DNA of 64,000 nt from Streptomyces caniscabiei (GTDB lineage: Bacteria; Actinomycetota; Actinomycetes; Streptomycetales; Streptomycetaceae). The first letter of the stretch is position 1, and each line of letters starts with the position of its first letter. The notes under the pieces are model-generated. The model was given only the letters and a program-made list of their open reading frames with translations, was not told the DNA's origin and did not search any database. The translations under genes and the position numbers were made by a program. Location: contig NZ_JABXWI010000010.1 of assembly GCF_014930365.1 (NCBI RefSeq), positions 62,001 through 126,000 on the forward strand, given 5' to 3'. Of this stretch, positions 25,497 through 33,975 are shown piece by piece.

Positions 25497-26216
25497 TCAG
25501 GCGGGAGTCGACGTCCCGGCCTTCGCCGCCGCTCGCACCAGCTTCATGTAGCGGTCCCAGTCCCAGCCCTCGCCGGGGTCCGTGTGGTCCGTGCCGGGGA
25601 CCTCGACATGGCCGAGGATGTGCTCGCGGTCGAGCGGGATGTCGTACCGCGCGCAGATCCGGGCCGTCAGCCGCGCCGAGGCCTCGTACATCTCGTCGGT
25701 GAAGTCCTCGGGCTTCTCGACGAAACCCTCGTGCTCGATGCCGACGCTGCGCTCGTTGTAGTCGCGGTTGCCCGCGTGGTACGCCACGTCCAACTCGCGG
25801 ATCATCTGCGTGACATGGCCGTCCTTGCGGACGATGTAGTGCGCCGCCGCGCCGTGCTCCGGGTCCTGGAAGACCTTCACCGCGCTGTCGAAGCTGCCCT
25901 GGGTGACGTGGATGATCACCATGTCTATGCCGAAGTCGTCCGGCCGGTCCGCCAGCCGCCAGTTCGCGTCCGACGCCGCGACCCACTTCGCGCCCGTGTA
26001 GTCGACCTCGCCCTCCTTGCGCGGCTTCGTGACCCCCGGCACCCGCCACCACGCGCGCGTCAGGTCGTCCCGCGCCACCACGGCCGTACCGACGGCGGCC
26101 ACGGCCGTGTCGATGAGCAGCGCGCGGCGGCCGACGCGGCGGTCGGCGTCCTTGCCGCCCGAGGCGCTCGCGCCGCCGGCCCCGGACCCGTTCCTCGAAG
26201 CCCTTCTCGTTCCCAC
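25497..26216 (-). CDS. N-acetylmuramoyl-L-alanine amidase (amidase_2 / AmpD-like)
   Basis: 239 residues from GTG 26216; the long upstream frame overlaps mnmA and is not used. After an Arg-rich, Tat-like N-terminus (RRVGRRALLIDTAVAAVG) comes an amidase_2 domain with zinc ligands in VIIHVTQGSF (His), the catalytic Glu region RSVGIEHEG, and GHVEVPGTDHTDPGEGWDW (His and Asp). It cleaves the MurNAc-L-alanine bond in peptidoglycan. Divergent from mnmA with a 60-bp gap. Confidence 0.88.
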   Translation of the reverse strand: MGTRRASRNGSGAGGASASGGKDADRRVGRRALLIDTAVAAVGTAVVARDDLTRAWWRVPGVTKPRKEGEVDYTGAKWVAASDANWRLADRPDDFGIDMVIIHVTQGSFDSAVKVFQDPEHGAAAHYIVRKDGHVTQMIRELDVAYHAGNRDYNERSVGIEHEGFVEKPEDFTDEMYEASARLTARICARYDIPLDREHILGHVEVPGTDHTDPGEGWDWDRYMKLVRAAAKAGTSTPA

Positions 26217-26276
26217 GAGAGCGTCAACGGATACTCGCGGGTTCCGGTTCCCGGAGACCCGTACCCTGGAAGGGTT

Positions 26277-27407
26277 ATGACTGAGATCTCGCAGCAGACC
26301 CGCCCCCTCCGTGTCCTCGCCGCCATGTCCGGCGGGGTCGACTCCGCCGTGGCCGCCGCCCGAGCGGCGGAAGCCGGGCACGACGTGACGGGCGTCCATC
26401 TGGCGCTCTCCGCGAACCCGCAGTCGTTCCGGACCGGAGCGCGCGGCTGCTGCACGATCGAGGACTCCCGGGACGCCCGCCGCGCCGCGGACGTCATCGG
26501 CATCCCCTTCTACGTCTGGGACCTCGCCGAGCGCTTCCGCGAGGACGTCGTCGAGGACTTCATCGCCGAGTACGAGGCCGGACGTACTCCGAACCCCTGC
26601 CTGCGCTGCAACGAGAAGATCAAGTTCGCGGCCCTGCTCGACAAGGCGCTCGCCCTGGGCTTCGACGCGGTCTGCACAGGCCACTACGCCCAGGTGATCG
26701 TGGGCGAGGACGGCACCCGGGAGCTGCACCGGGCCTCCGACATGGCCAAGGACCAGTCGTACGTCCTGGGCGTCCTGGACGACAGGCAGCTCGCGCACGC
26801 GCTCTTCCCGCTGGGCGACACGGTGACGACGAAGGACGAGATCCGCGCGGAGGCCGAGCGCAGGGGCCTTGCCGTCGCCAAGAAGCCCGACTCCCACGAC
26901 ATCTGCTTCATCGCCGACGGCGACACCCAGGGCTTCCTGGCGAACCGCCTCGGCAAGGCCGAGGGCGACATCGTCGACGAGTCCGGCGCCGTCCTCGGCA
27001 CCCACGAGGGCGCCTACGGCTACACCATCGGCCAGCGCAAGGGCCTTCGCATCGGCACGCCCGCCCCCGACGGCAAGCCGCGCTACGTCCTCGACATCTC
27101 GCCGGTCAACAACACGGTGACGGTCGGCCCGGCCGCCGCCCTCGACGTCGACGCCCTGACCGCGATCAAGCCCCGCTGGTGCGGCGCGGCCCCCGCCGGC
27201 GCCGGCACCTACACGGCCCAGCTCCGCGCCCACGGCGGCGAGACCGAGGTCCACGCGGAACTGGTCGACGACACCCTCCAGGTCCGCTTCACCGAGCCGG
27301 TCCGCGGCGTCGCCCCCGGCCAGGCGATCGTCCTGTACGACGGCACGCGCGTGGTGGGCTCGGCGACGATCGCGTCCACGCGACGGGCGGCGAGCCCGGT
27401 CGCCTGA
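26277..27407 (+). CDS. mnmA: tRNA-specific 2-thiouridylase
   Basis: 376 residues from ATG 26277; TACCCT 9 bases upstream suggests a leaderless mRNA, though AAGGG is also close. PP-loop AAMSGGVDSAVAAARAAE, catalytic Cys pair in NPCLRCNEKIKF (about residue 110) and HDICFIADGD (about 210), and YGYTIGQRKGLRIG. It thiolates U34 of Lys, Glu and Gln tRNAs using sulfur passed on from a cysteine desulfurase such as the gene at 22498. Confidence 0.96.
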   Translation: MTEISQQTRPLRVLAAMSGGVDSAVAAARAAEAGHDVTGVHLALSANPQSFRTGARGCCTIEDSRDARRAADVIGIPFYVWDLAERFREDVVEDFIAEYEAGRTPNPCLRCNEKIKFAALLDKALALGFDAVCTGHYAQVIVGEDGTRELHRASDMAKDQSYVLGVLDDRQLAHALFPLGDTVTTKDEIRAEAERRGLAVAKKPDSHDICFIADGDTQGFLANRLGKAEGDIVDESGAVLGTHEGAYGYTIGQRKGLRIGTPAPDGKPRYVLDISPVNNTVTVGPAAALDVDALTAIKPRWCGAAPAGAGTYTAQLRAHGGETEVHAELVDDTLQVRFTEPVRGVAPGQAIVLYDGTRVVGSATIASTRRAASPVA

Positions 27408-27459
27408 GCGATCGTCGAGCGGGCTCCGACCGGGCGCCCGGCAGCCGTCTGCTGACTTT

Positions 27460-27504
27460 CCGAGGGACTCACAAACTTTGACGTAAAGTTTGTGAGCCCC
27501 TCGG
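27460..27504. terminator. bidirectional terminator after mnmA
   Basis: A 20-bp stem with a single mismatch (27460-27479 with 27485-27504) and loop GACGT lies between convergent mnmA and the RAMA-like gene. The A/T-rich inner part (ACAAACTTT/AAAGTTTGT) contrasts with the G/C-rich surroundings. Confidence 0.85.
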
Positions 27505-27531
27505 GCAGATTAGACGCCGCTGCCGCGCCTG

Positions 27532-27966
27532 TCAGCCCGCGGCCTCTTCCCGTAGTTCTTGCAGCCGGCGACCGCTGGGCACGTGGATGTACTGGCCCCA
27601 GCCGTTGATCTCGTTGCCGGTCTGCGCCTTGAGTGCGGGGGAGGGGCGCGGGAATGCCTGCCCGTCCGGGATCTCGATCCACCCGTCCGTCGTGATGACG
27701 GCTTCATGGGTGCGCTTGAGTCTCGACTGGTGGTGCCGGACCTTGTCCCCGGCGGCGACCAGACCGGCTTCGATCAGGGGCTTCAGTGATCCGGCGCGCC
27801 GGGTGCCGGCCGGGTCGGCGGACGCCGCGGCAGCCGCCCCGCCTTTCAGGAGCACCCGCCGCAGGACGTCGTTGGGCGTGTCGACCAGCGGTTCACTGAG
27901 ACGCTGCAGGCAGGCGAAGACCTCGTCGTCGATCTCGATGGTCCGCGTGAGCTTGGGAATGGGCAC
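27532..27966 (-). CDS. SeqA-N-like ribbon-helix-helix plus RAMA-like (modified-DNA reader) protein
   Basis: About 144 residues. The N-terminal 40 residues (TRTIEIDDEVFACLQRLS and PNDVLRRVLLKG) have the pattern of SeqA N-terminal / ribbon-helix-helix dimerisation domains. After an Ala-rich linker the C-terminal 85 residues (LIEAGLVAAGDKVRHH, AVITTDGWIEIPDGQAF, GNEINGWGQYIHVPSGRRL) resemble the RAMA domain found in restriction-methylase systems and proposed to read modified DNA. The start is uncertain: GGAGG overlaps the GTG at 27966 and is ideally spaced 5 nt before an in-frame ATT at 27960. No methylase or nuclease is adjacent. Confidence 0.7.
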   Translation of the reverse strand: MPIPKLTRTIEIDDEVFACLQRLSEPLVDTPNDVLRRVLLKGGAAAAASADPAGTRRAGSLKPLIEAGLVAAGDKVRHHQSRLKRTHEAVITTDGWIEIPDGQAFPRPSPALKAQTGNEINGWGQYIHVPSGRRLQELREEAAG

Positions 27967-27986
27967 CTCCGTTGGCTGACGTTGCT

Positions 27987-28020
27987 CTGTTAATCTTGCA
28001 GACTTGAAGTTCAAAGTCAA
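27987..28020 (-). promoter_or_regulatory. A/T-rich putative promoter of the RAMA-like gene
   Basis: TTGACT (28020-28015, minus strand) and an AGATTA-like hexamer 18 nt on, within a locally A/T-rich stretch. The sequence between contains the imperfect palindrome GACTTTGAACTTCAAGTC, a possible autoregulatory site for a ribbon-helix-helix protein. The -10 match is weak. Confidence 0.4.
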
Positions 28021-28163
28021 CGAGGGGGTGGTGAACGTCAGGGCACGCACGCCGGAGACCCTTCAGTCACGATCGACGCGCCTCGGGTAGCCATCTCCTC
28101 CGATACGGCGCAGGCTGCTGATGAGTTCTTCCAGGCGGGCGCGGAAGGCCAGAGGAGGTCGTC

Positions 28164-29009
28164 ATGACAGCCACGGGTTCGGCCGGGCGCTCCGGGAGCG
28201 ACCCGACCAGGAACCGGCGCGGTCTCGGTCACCGTGTGCGGTACGCGTTGCGGCATCCCCGGCGGGTGCCCGCGCACGCCCGGCGGGTGGCGCGGGACAC
28301 CTGGTTGCAGCTCAAGCACCGCGACCACATCGCCTACTACCGGGCCGTGATGGCCGCCGACACCGCGCGCAGCCCGGAGGCCGCCGTCGGGCACAACCCG
28401 TCGGCCGAGAAGTGGGAGCGCCTGGGCCGGATGCAGTTCGACTACCTCCTGCGGCACGGTCTCGAGCCACGGCACCGGATGCTGGAGATCGGCTGCGGCA
28501 ATCTGCGGGCCGGGCGGCTGTTCATCGACCACCTGGACACCGGGAACTACTACGGCATCGACATCTCGCCGGCCATCCTGATGGAGGCCCAGCGCACCCT
28601 CGCCCGAGAGGGTCTCCAGGCCAAACTCCCGCATCTCGCGCTCGTCGCCGACCTCACCTTCTCCTTCCTGCCCGCCGGGTACTTCGACGTCGTCCACGCG
28701 CACAGCGTGTTCTCCCACTCCCCGCCGCACGTCATCGAGCAGTGCCTCGCCCACGTCGGCCGCGTCCTCGCCCCCGGCGGCTTCTTCGACTTCACCTTCG
28801 GCCGCACCGAGGGCCCCGAACACCAGGTGCTGCACGAGGACTTCTACTACCGGACCGAGACCCTCGTCGAACTCGCCCGGAAACACGGTCTGTCCACCCG
28901 TCTCATGGACGACTGGGAGGACCTGCCGCACCGCCAGTCGAAGATCCGCGCGACGGTGGCGGAGGACCCCGGCGGACGAGCGGACCCCGATGTCGGTGCC
29001 GCCCCCTAA
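28164..29009 (+). CDS. SAM-dependent class I methyltransferase
   Basis: 281 residues. A basic N-terminal 60 residues (HRVRYALRHPRRVPAHARRV) is followed by a methyltransferase fold with motif I MLEIGCGNLRAGRLFI, the acidic motif II YYGIDISPAILMEAQRTL, and the post-motif FDVVHAHSVFSHSPPHVIEQ. The acceptor is not evident. The ATG is preceded by AGAGGAGG (about 6 nt). Its start is about 200 bp from the divergent RAMA-like gene; nothing links them beyond position. Confidence 0.85.
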   Translation: MTATGSAGRSGSDPTRNRRGLGHRVRYALRHPRRVPAHARRVARDTWLQLKHRDHIAYYRAVMAADTARSPEAAVGHNPSAEKWERLGRMQFDYLLRHGLEPRHRMLEIGCGNLRAGRLFIDHLDTGNYYGIDISPAILMEAQRTLAREGLQAKLPHLALVADLTFSFLPAGYFDVVHAHSVFSHSPPHVIEQCLAHVGRVLAPGGFFDFTFGRTEGPEHQVLHEDFYYRTETLVELARKHGLSTRLMDDWEDLPHRQSKIRATVAEDPGGRADPDVGAAP

Positions 29010-29018
29010 CGTGGACGC

Positions 29019-29558
29019 ATGAACATCTGTGTCTTCCTCTCCGCCGCCGACCTCGCCGACCGTTACACGCTCCCCGCGAAGGAGTTCGCCAAGCTGATCG
29101 GCAAGGGCGGGCACACCCTGGTGTGGGGCGGTTCGGACGTCGGGCTGATGAAGGTCGTCGCCGACGGGGTGCAGGAGGCGGGCGGCAGACTGCTGGGCGT
29201 CTCCGTCGAGTTCCTCTCGGCGAAGGCGCGGCCCGGCACCGACGAGATGGTGGTCGCCCGGGACCTCGCCGAGCGCAAGCGGCTGCTCCTGGAGAAGGCC
29301 GACGCGGTCGTCATCATGGTCGGCGGCACCGGCACGCTCGACGAGGCGACGGAGATCCTGGAGCTGAAGAAGCACGGCCACACGGAGATGCCGGTGGTCC
29401 TGCTGAACACCGCCGGCTTCTACGACGGGCTGAAGGAACAGTTCCGGCGCATGGAGGACGAGGGCTTCCTGCCCCGCCCCCTGACCGACCTGGTCTTCTT
29501 CGCGGAGGAGCCGGTGGGCGCGATGGCGTACCTGGAGGAGAGCCGGGGCGTCGCCTGA
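29019..29558 (+). CDS. LOG-family (Lonely Guy) nucleotide phosphoribohydrolase-like protein
   Basis: 179 residues of the lysine-decarboxylase-like Rossmann family: TLVWGGSDVGLMKVVADGV and the phosphate-binding motif MVGGTGTLDEATEIL (variant of PGGxGTxxE). LOG enzymes hydrolyse cytokinin riboside 5'-monophosphates and other nucleotides to free bases. TAACGT ends six bases before the ATG with no Shine-Dalgarno sequence, consistent with leaderless translation. It starts 9 bp after the methyltransferase stop. Confidence 0.88.
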   Translation: MNICVFLSAADLADRYTLPAKEFAKLIGKGGHTLVWGGSDVGLMKVVADGVQEAGGRLLGVSVEFLSAKARPGTDEMVVARDLAERKRLLLEKADAVVIMVGGTGTLDEATEILELKKHGHTEMPVVLLNTAGFYDGLKEQFRRMEDEGFLPRPLTDLVFFAEEPVGAMAYLEESRGVA

Positions 29559-29598
29559 GCCGTTTTCCGTCCCGCTCCCGTGATGCGAGCATGACCGC

Positions 29599-30288
29599 AT
29601 GGCTACTCATGTGATCACCGGGGCGGGCTCCGGCATCGGCGCGGCCGTCGCCCGACGGCTGCACGAGCGCGGCGACGACCTCGTGCTGCACGCGCGCGAC
29701 GCGGGGCGGGCGAAGGAACTGGCGGCCGAGTTCCCGGGGGCGCGGACCCTGGTCGGCGATCTCGCGGACCCGGACAAGCTGTCCTGGGCCTTCTCCCATC
29801 AGACGCTGCCCGACCGGGTGGACTCGCTGCTGCACATCGCGGGCGTGGTGGACCTCGGCGCGGTCGGCGACCTGACGCCGAAGTCGTGGCGGCATCAGCT
29901 CAACGTCAACCTCGTCTCTCCCGCCGAGCTGACCCGGCACTTCCTGCCCCAACTGCGCGCCGCGCGGGGCCATGTGGTGTTCGTCAACTCCGGCGCGGGG
30001 CTCAACGCGCACGCGGACTGGTCCGCCTACGCGGCCTCCAAGCACGGGCTCAAGGCCCTCGCCGACTCCCTGCGCTGGGAGGAGCACGGCAACGGGGTGC
30101 GGGTGACCACGGTCTACCCAGGGCGCACGGCCAGCCCGATGCAGGCGAAGGTGCACCAGCAGGAGGGCAAGGAGTACGACGCCTCGCGCTGGATCGCGCC
30201 GGAGTCGGTCGCCACGACGATCCTCATGGCCCTGGATCTGCCCCGCGACGCGGAGGTGAACGACCTGACGGTCCGCCCTGGCGCGTGA
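29599..30288 (+). CDS. short-chain dehydrogenase/reductase (SDR)
   Basis: 229 residues with NAD(P)-binding TGAGSGIGAAVARRL, the NAG-equivalent HIAGVVDLG, catalytic Ser in VFVNSGAGLNAH, and YAASKHGLKALADSL containing the Tyr-x3-Lys pair. The substrate is unknown. It follows the LOG gene by 40 bp. The stop is followed by the dispersed hairpin element. Confidence 0.9.
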   Translation: MATHVITGAGSGIGAAVARRLHERGDDLVLHARDAGRAKELAAEFPGARTLVGDLADPDKLSWAFSHQTLPDRVDSLLHIAGVVDLGAVGDLTPKSWRHQLNVNLVSPAELTRHFLPQLRAARGHVVFVNSGAGLNAHADWSAYAASKHGLKALADSLRWEEHGNGVRVTTVYPGRTASPMQAKVHQQEGKEYDASRWIAPESVATTILMALDLPRDAEVNDLTVRPGA

Positions 30289-30330
30289 GGGCTCTGCCGA
30301 ACGGGGTGCGTGGGCGGCTGCCGGCCCGGG

Positions 30331-30467
30331 GGGCTTCTCGCGCAGTTCCCCGCGCCCCTGAAAAGCCGGGGCTGCGCCCCGTGCTTGTCAGGCCCGCCGG
30401 GGCCTGAAGCTTTCAGGGGCGCGGGGAACTGCGCGACCAGCCCCCACTCACCCGCACCCGACAACCC
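30331..30467 (-). repeat. dispersed hairpin repeat, copy A
   Basis: Perfect 26-bp arms (30338-30363 and 30411-30436) enclose 47 bp that themselves contain two small hairpins (GGGGCTGCGCCCC, CAGGCCCGCCGGGGCCTG). The right flank CACTCACCCGCACCCGACAA is shared, in reverse, with the left flank of copy B (36421) and with copy D (60578). As RNA it would be a very stable terminator between the SDR and MetE-like genes. Confidence 0.9.
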
Positions 30468-30496
30468 ACCCTCAAGGGAACCGTAGGCTTCACGGC

Positions 30497-31513
30497 GTGA
30501 GTGAAGACTTCAGTTTCGGCCCTGCCACCGGCGTCGGGTCCCTGCCGGGCGGCGACGCCCGCGAAGCCGCCAAGACCGTCACCGGCACCTTCGAGTGGCC
30601 GGAGACAGGAATGGCGTACCTCCCCGAACTCCCCGCCAGAGGCCCCGGCGCCGACATGATCGGCAGAACCGCGGGCGTGCTGGTCGAGCTGTACGCGCGC
30701 GTGGAGCCCAGCGGCTGGCGCATCGGCGACCGACCGGGACGGGACACCAAGCGGGCCAGGTCATGGCTCGGCGAGGACCTGGACGCGCTGGAGGAGTTCA
30801 CCCAGGGGTACGAGGGCCCGCTGAAGGTCCAGGCCGTCGGCCCCTGGACCCTCGCGACCGCGCTGGAGCTGAAGAACGGCGAGGCCGCCCTCTCCGACCC
30901 CGGCGCCTGCCGCGACCTCGCCGGCTCGCTCGCCGAGGGCCTGCGCCAGCACCTCGCCGAGGTCCAGCGGCGTGTCCCGGGCGCCAAGATCGTGCTCCAG
31001 CTCGACGAGCCGTCCCTGATCGCCGTCCTGCGCGGCCAGGTCAAGAGCGCCAGCGGCTACCGCACCCACCGCGCGGTGGACCGCCAGCTCGTCGAGGCCA
31101 CCCTCAGGGACGTCATCGGCGTGCACACGGAGCACGGAGCGGTCGTCGTGCACTCCTGCGCCCCCGACGTACCCTTCGCGCTCCTGCGCCGCGCCGGTGC
31201 CACCGGTATCTCGTTCGACTTCACCTTGCTCACTGAGCGTGACGACGACATGATCGGGGAAGCGGCGGAAGGGGGCACGAAGCTGCTCGCCGGTGTCGTG
31301 CCGACGACAGAGGGGGCGTTGTCAGACCCTGCCGGTAGCGTCATGGGGGTCAGGACGCTGTGGCGCAGGCTGGGGCTGCATCCGGGGCTGCTCGCGGAGG
31401 CGGTCACGGTCACGCCGACGTGCGGGCTCGCGGGGGTCTCCCCGGCGTACGCACGCCGGGCCCTCGCCCACTGCGTCAAGGCGGCGAGATCCCTGGCGGA
31501 CAACCCAGAGTGA
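30497..31513 (+). CDS. MetE-like (cobalamin-independent methionine synthase family) protein
   Basis: 338 residues, corresponding only to the C-terminal catalytic half of MetE. Zinc-ligand motifs are present: VVVHSCAPDVP (His-x-Cys) and TPTCGLAGVSP (Cys), plus VLQLDEPSLIAVL and the N-terminal GVGSLPGGD. Core-MetE-like proteins use simpler methyl donors or corrinoid proteins, so the reaction is uncertain. TAGGCT lies 7 bases before the GTG, suggesting a leaderless mRNA. Its TGA lies 14 bp upstream of the ligA start, so the two are probably co-transcribed. Confidence 0.85.
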   Translation: MSEDFSFGPATGVGSLPGGDAREAAKTVTGTFEWPETGMAYLPELPARGPGADMIGRTAGVLVELYARVEPSGWRIGDRPGRDTKRARSWLGEDLDALEEFTQGYEGPLKVQAVGPWTLATALELKNGEAALSDPGACRDLAGSLAEGLRQHLAEVQRRVPGAKIVLQLDEPSLIAVLRGQVKSASGYRTHRAVDRQLVEATLRDVIGVHTEHGAVVVHSCAPDVPFALLRRAGATGISFDFTLLTERDDDMIGEAAEGGTKLLAGVVPTTEGALSDPAGSVMGVRTLWRRLGLHPGLLAEAVTVTPTCGLAGVSPAYARRALAHCVKAARSLADNPE

Positions 31514-31527
31514 CGGAGGACAACACG

Positions 31528-33747
31528 GTGGCCGGCGACAAGGACGCACAGCCCACATCGGTACCCGCCGAGGCAGCGGTGCCCGCCGAGGCCCGCGAGA
31601 AGCACGCGCGGCTCGCCGAACAGATCGAGGAGCACCGCTTCCGGTACTACGTGAAGGACGACCCGATCGTCAGCGACGCGGAGTTCGACGAACTCCTGCG
31701 CACGCTGGAGGCGTTGGAGGACGAGTACAGCGAGCTGCGCACCCCGGACTCGCCGACGCAGAAGGTGGCCGTCGAGTACGAGACCGACCTCGCCGAGGTG
31801 GAGCACCGCGAGCGCATGCTCTCCCTCGACAACGTCTTCGACGACGAGGGCCTCGCCGCCTGGGCCGAGCGCGTCGCCAAGGACGTCGGCACCTCCGACT
31901 ACCACCTGCTGTGCGAGCTCAAGATCGACGGCCTCGCGGTCAACCTGACGTACGAGGACGGCAGGCTCACCCGGGCCGCCACCCGGGGCACCGGGCGGAC
32001 CGGCGAGGACATCACGCCCAACGTCATGACCATCGCCGAGATCCCGCACCGGCTGAAGGGCGACCGCGTCCCGCGGCTCGTCGAGATCCGGGGCGAGGTC
32101 TACTTCCCGATGGAGGCCTTCCAGGGGCTCAACGAACGCCGGGTGGCGGCCGGTGAGAAGCCGTACGCCAACCCCCGCAACTCCGCCTCGGGTTCACTGC
32201 GTCAGAAGGACCCCAAGGTCACCGCCACCCTGCCGCTGCACATGGTCGTCCACGGCATCGGCGCCCTGGAGGGCTTCGACGGCGGCTTCACCCGCCTCTC
32301 CGAGGCCTACGACCTCCTCAAGTCCTGGGGCCTGCCCACCGCCGAGCACAACCGGGTGGTCGACGACCTCGACGGCGTACGGGAGTTCATCGCCTACTAC
32401 GGCGAGCACCGCCACTCCGTGGCGCACGAGATCGACGGCGCCGTCGTCAAGCTCGACGAGATCCGGCTGCAGGGCCGTCTCGGGTCGACGGCCCGCGCAC
32501 CCCGCTGGGCGATCGCCTACAAGTACGCGCCGGAAGAGGTCAACACCAAGCTCATCGACATCAAGGTGGGCGTCGGCCGCACCGGCCGCGTCACCCCGTA
32601 CGCCCAGGTCGAGCCGGTCACGGTGGCCGGCTCGGAGGTCGAGTTCGCGACCCTGCACAACCAGGAGGTCGTGAAGGCGAAGAACGTCCTCATCGGCGAC
32701 ACGGTCGTCATCCGCAAGGCCGGCGACGTCATCCCCGAGATCCTCGGGCCGGTCGTGGCGCTGCGCAAGGAGAACGAGACCCGCCCGTTCGTGATGCCGA
32801 CCGAGTGCCCGGAGTGCGGCGAGCCGCTGGCCCCGGCCAAGGAGGGCGACATCGACGTGCGGTGCCTCAACTCCCGTAGCTGCCCGGCCCAGTTGCGGGA
32901 GCGCCTCTTCTACCTCGCCGGCCGCAAGTGCCTCGACATCGAGCACTTCGGCTACGTCGCCGCCGCCGCGCTCACCAAGCCGCTGGAGCCGTCCGAGCCG
33001 CCGCTCCTCGACGAGGGCGACCTGTTCGACCTCACCATCGAGCAGTTGCTGCCCATCAAGGCGTACGTCCTCGACCAGGACAGCGGTCTGCCCAAGCGGG
33101 ACCCGGAGACCGGCGAGGAGAAGCACGCCATGGTCTTCGCCAACAAGGAAGGCGGACCCAGGAAGAACGCGGTCGCGATGCTGGAGAACATCCAGGCGGC
33201 CAAGAACCGGCCGCTCGCCCGCATTCTCACCGGTCTGTCGATCCGGCACGTCGGCCCGGTGGCCGCCGAGGCGCTGGCACGCGAGTTCCGCTCCATCGAC
33301 GCCATCAGGGAGGCGAGCGAGGAGCAGCTCGCCGCCACCGACGGGGTCGGCGCCATCATCGCCGCTTCCCTGAAGGAGTGGTTCGCGGTGGAGTGGCACC
33401 AGGAGATCCTCCGCAAATGGAAGGCGGCCGGGGTCCGTCTGGAGGACGAGCGCTCCGGCGAGGACGAAGGCCCGAGGCCCCTCGAAGGGCTGACGGTCGT
33501 GGTGACCGGAACACTCGAACACCACACCCGGGACGGCGCCAAGGAGGCGCTGCAGAGCCGGGGCGCCAAGGTCACCGGATCGGTGTCGAAGAAGACCTCC
33601 TTCGTCGTGGTCGGTGAGAATCCGGGCTCCAAGTTCGACAAGGCGATGCAGCTCAAGGTCCCCGTCCTCAACGAGGACGGCTTCGCCGTCCTGCTCGAAC
33701 AGGGACCGGACGCGGCCGCGGAAGTCGCGCTCCCGATCGAGGAGTAG
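31528..33747 (+). CDS. ligA: NAD-dependent DNA ligase
   Basis: 739 residues from GTG 31528, chosen for the GGAGG 8 nt upstream; a GTG at 31510 would overlap the MetE-like stop. Adenylation lysine in CELKIDGLAVN (about residue 132), NTase motifs ATRGTGRTGEDIT and EIRGEVYFPMEAF, OB fold, four-Cys zinc finger (CPECGEPLAP ... CLNSRSCPAQ, about 427-455), helix-hairpin-helix repeats, and a C-terminal BRCT domain (LTVVVTGTLEHHTRDGAKEA). It seals nicks in replication and repair. Full length. Confidence 0.97.
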   Translation: MAGDKDAQPTSVPAEAAVPAEAREKHARLAEQIEEHRFRYYVKDDPIVSDAEFDELLRTLEALEDEYSELRTPDSPTQKVAVEYETDLAEVEHRERMLSLDNVFDDEGLAAWAERVAKDVGTSDYHLLCELKIDGLAVNLTYEDGRLTRAATRGTGRTGEDITPNVMTIAEIPHRLKGDRVPRLVEIRGEVYFPMEAFQGLNERRVAAGEKPYANPRNSASGSLRQKDPKVTATLPLHMVVHGIGALEGFDGGFTRLSEAYDLLKSWGLPTAEHNRVVDDLDGVREFIAYYGEHRHSVAHEIDGAVVKLDEIRLQGRLGSTARAPRWAIAYKYAPEEVNTKLIDIKVGVGRTGRVTPYAQVEPVTVAGSEVEFATLHNQEVVKAKNVLIGDTVVIRKAGDVIPEILGPVVALRKENETRPFVMPTECPECGEPLAPAKEGDIDVRCLNSRSCPAQLRERLFYLAGRKCLDIEHFGYVAAAALTKPLEPSEPPLLDEGDLFDLTIEQLLPIKAYVLDQDSGLPKRDPETGEEKHAMVFANKEGGPRKNAVAMLENIQAAKNRPLARILTGLSIRHVGPVAAEALAREFRSIDAIREASEEQLAATDGVGAIIAASLKEWFAVEWHQEILRKWKAAGVRLEDERSGEDEGPRPLEGLTVVVTGTLEHHTRDGAKEALQSRGAKVTGSVSKKTSFVVVGENPGSKFDKAMQLKVPVLNEDGFAVLLEQGPDAAAEVALPIEE

Positions 33748-33755
33748 GGGTTGAA

Positions 33756-33795
33756 GGCCACCCGTTCGGCGCATACCAGATGCATACGGGTGGCC
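33756..33795 (+). terminator. stem-loop after ligA
   Basis: GGCCACCCGT (33756-33765) pairs with ACGGGTGGCC (33786-33795), with an inner GCAT/ATGC pair, 8 bp after the ligA stop. There is no T-run. The rest of the 228-bp gap to the next start holds nothing I can assign beyond an alternative GTG at 33862. Confidence 0.6.
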
Positions 33796-33975
33796 GGTCG
33801 CATTCGGGCAACCGACACCGACCGCTGCCCGTGGAAGCCTTGTGCGGCCTACTGTTGAGGTGTGCGCCTGCCGTGCCCGGACGCGTGGCGGGTTCTCGGA
33901 CGCGGTGCCGCCCCGGATCGTCCGGGAGCAACGGGCCGCGTGGCGTGGGCACCGCCGGCTGTGAGAGGGACGGGA

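Noticed and set aside
25584..26276. 231-residue N-terminal extension of mnmA
   Set aside because: The extension overlaps the amidase gene on the other strand. The product from ATG 26277 begins at the normal MnmA N-terminus.
28062..28160. Short minus-strand frame reading RARLEELISSLRRIGGDGY
   Set aside because: It looks protein-like but has only about 30 codons between stops, no start codon and no ribosome-binding site; at most a relic of a lost gene.
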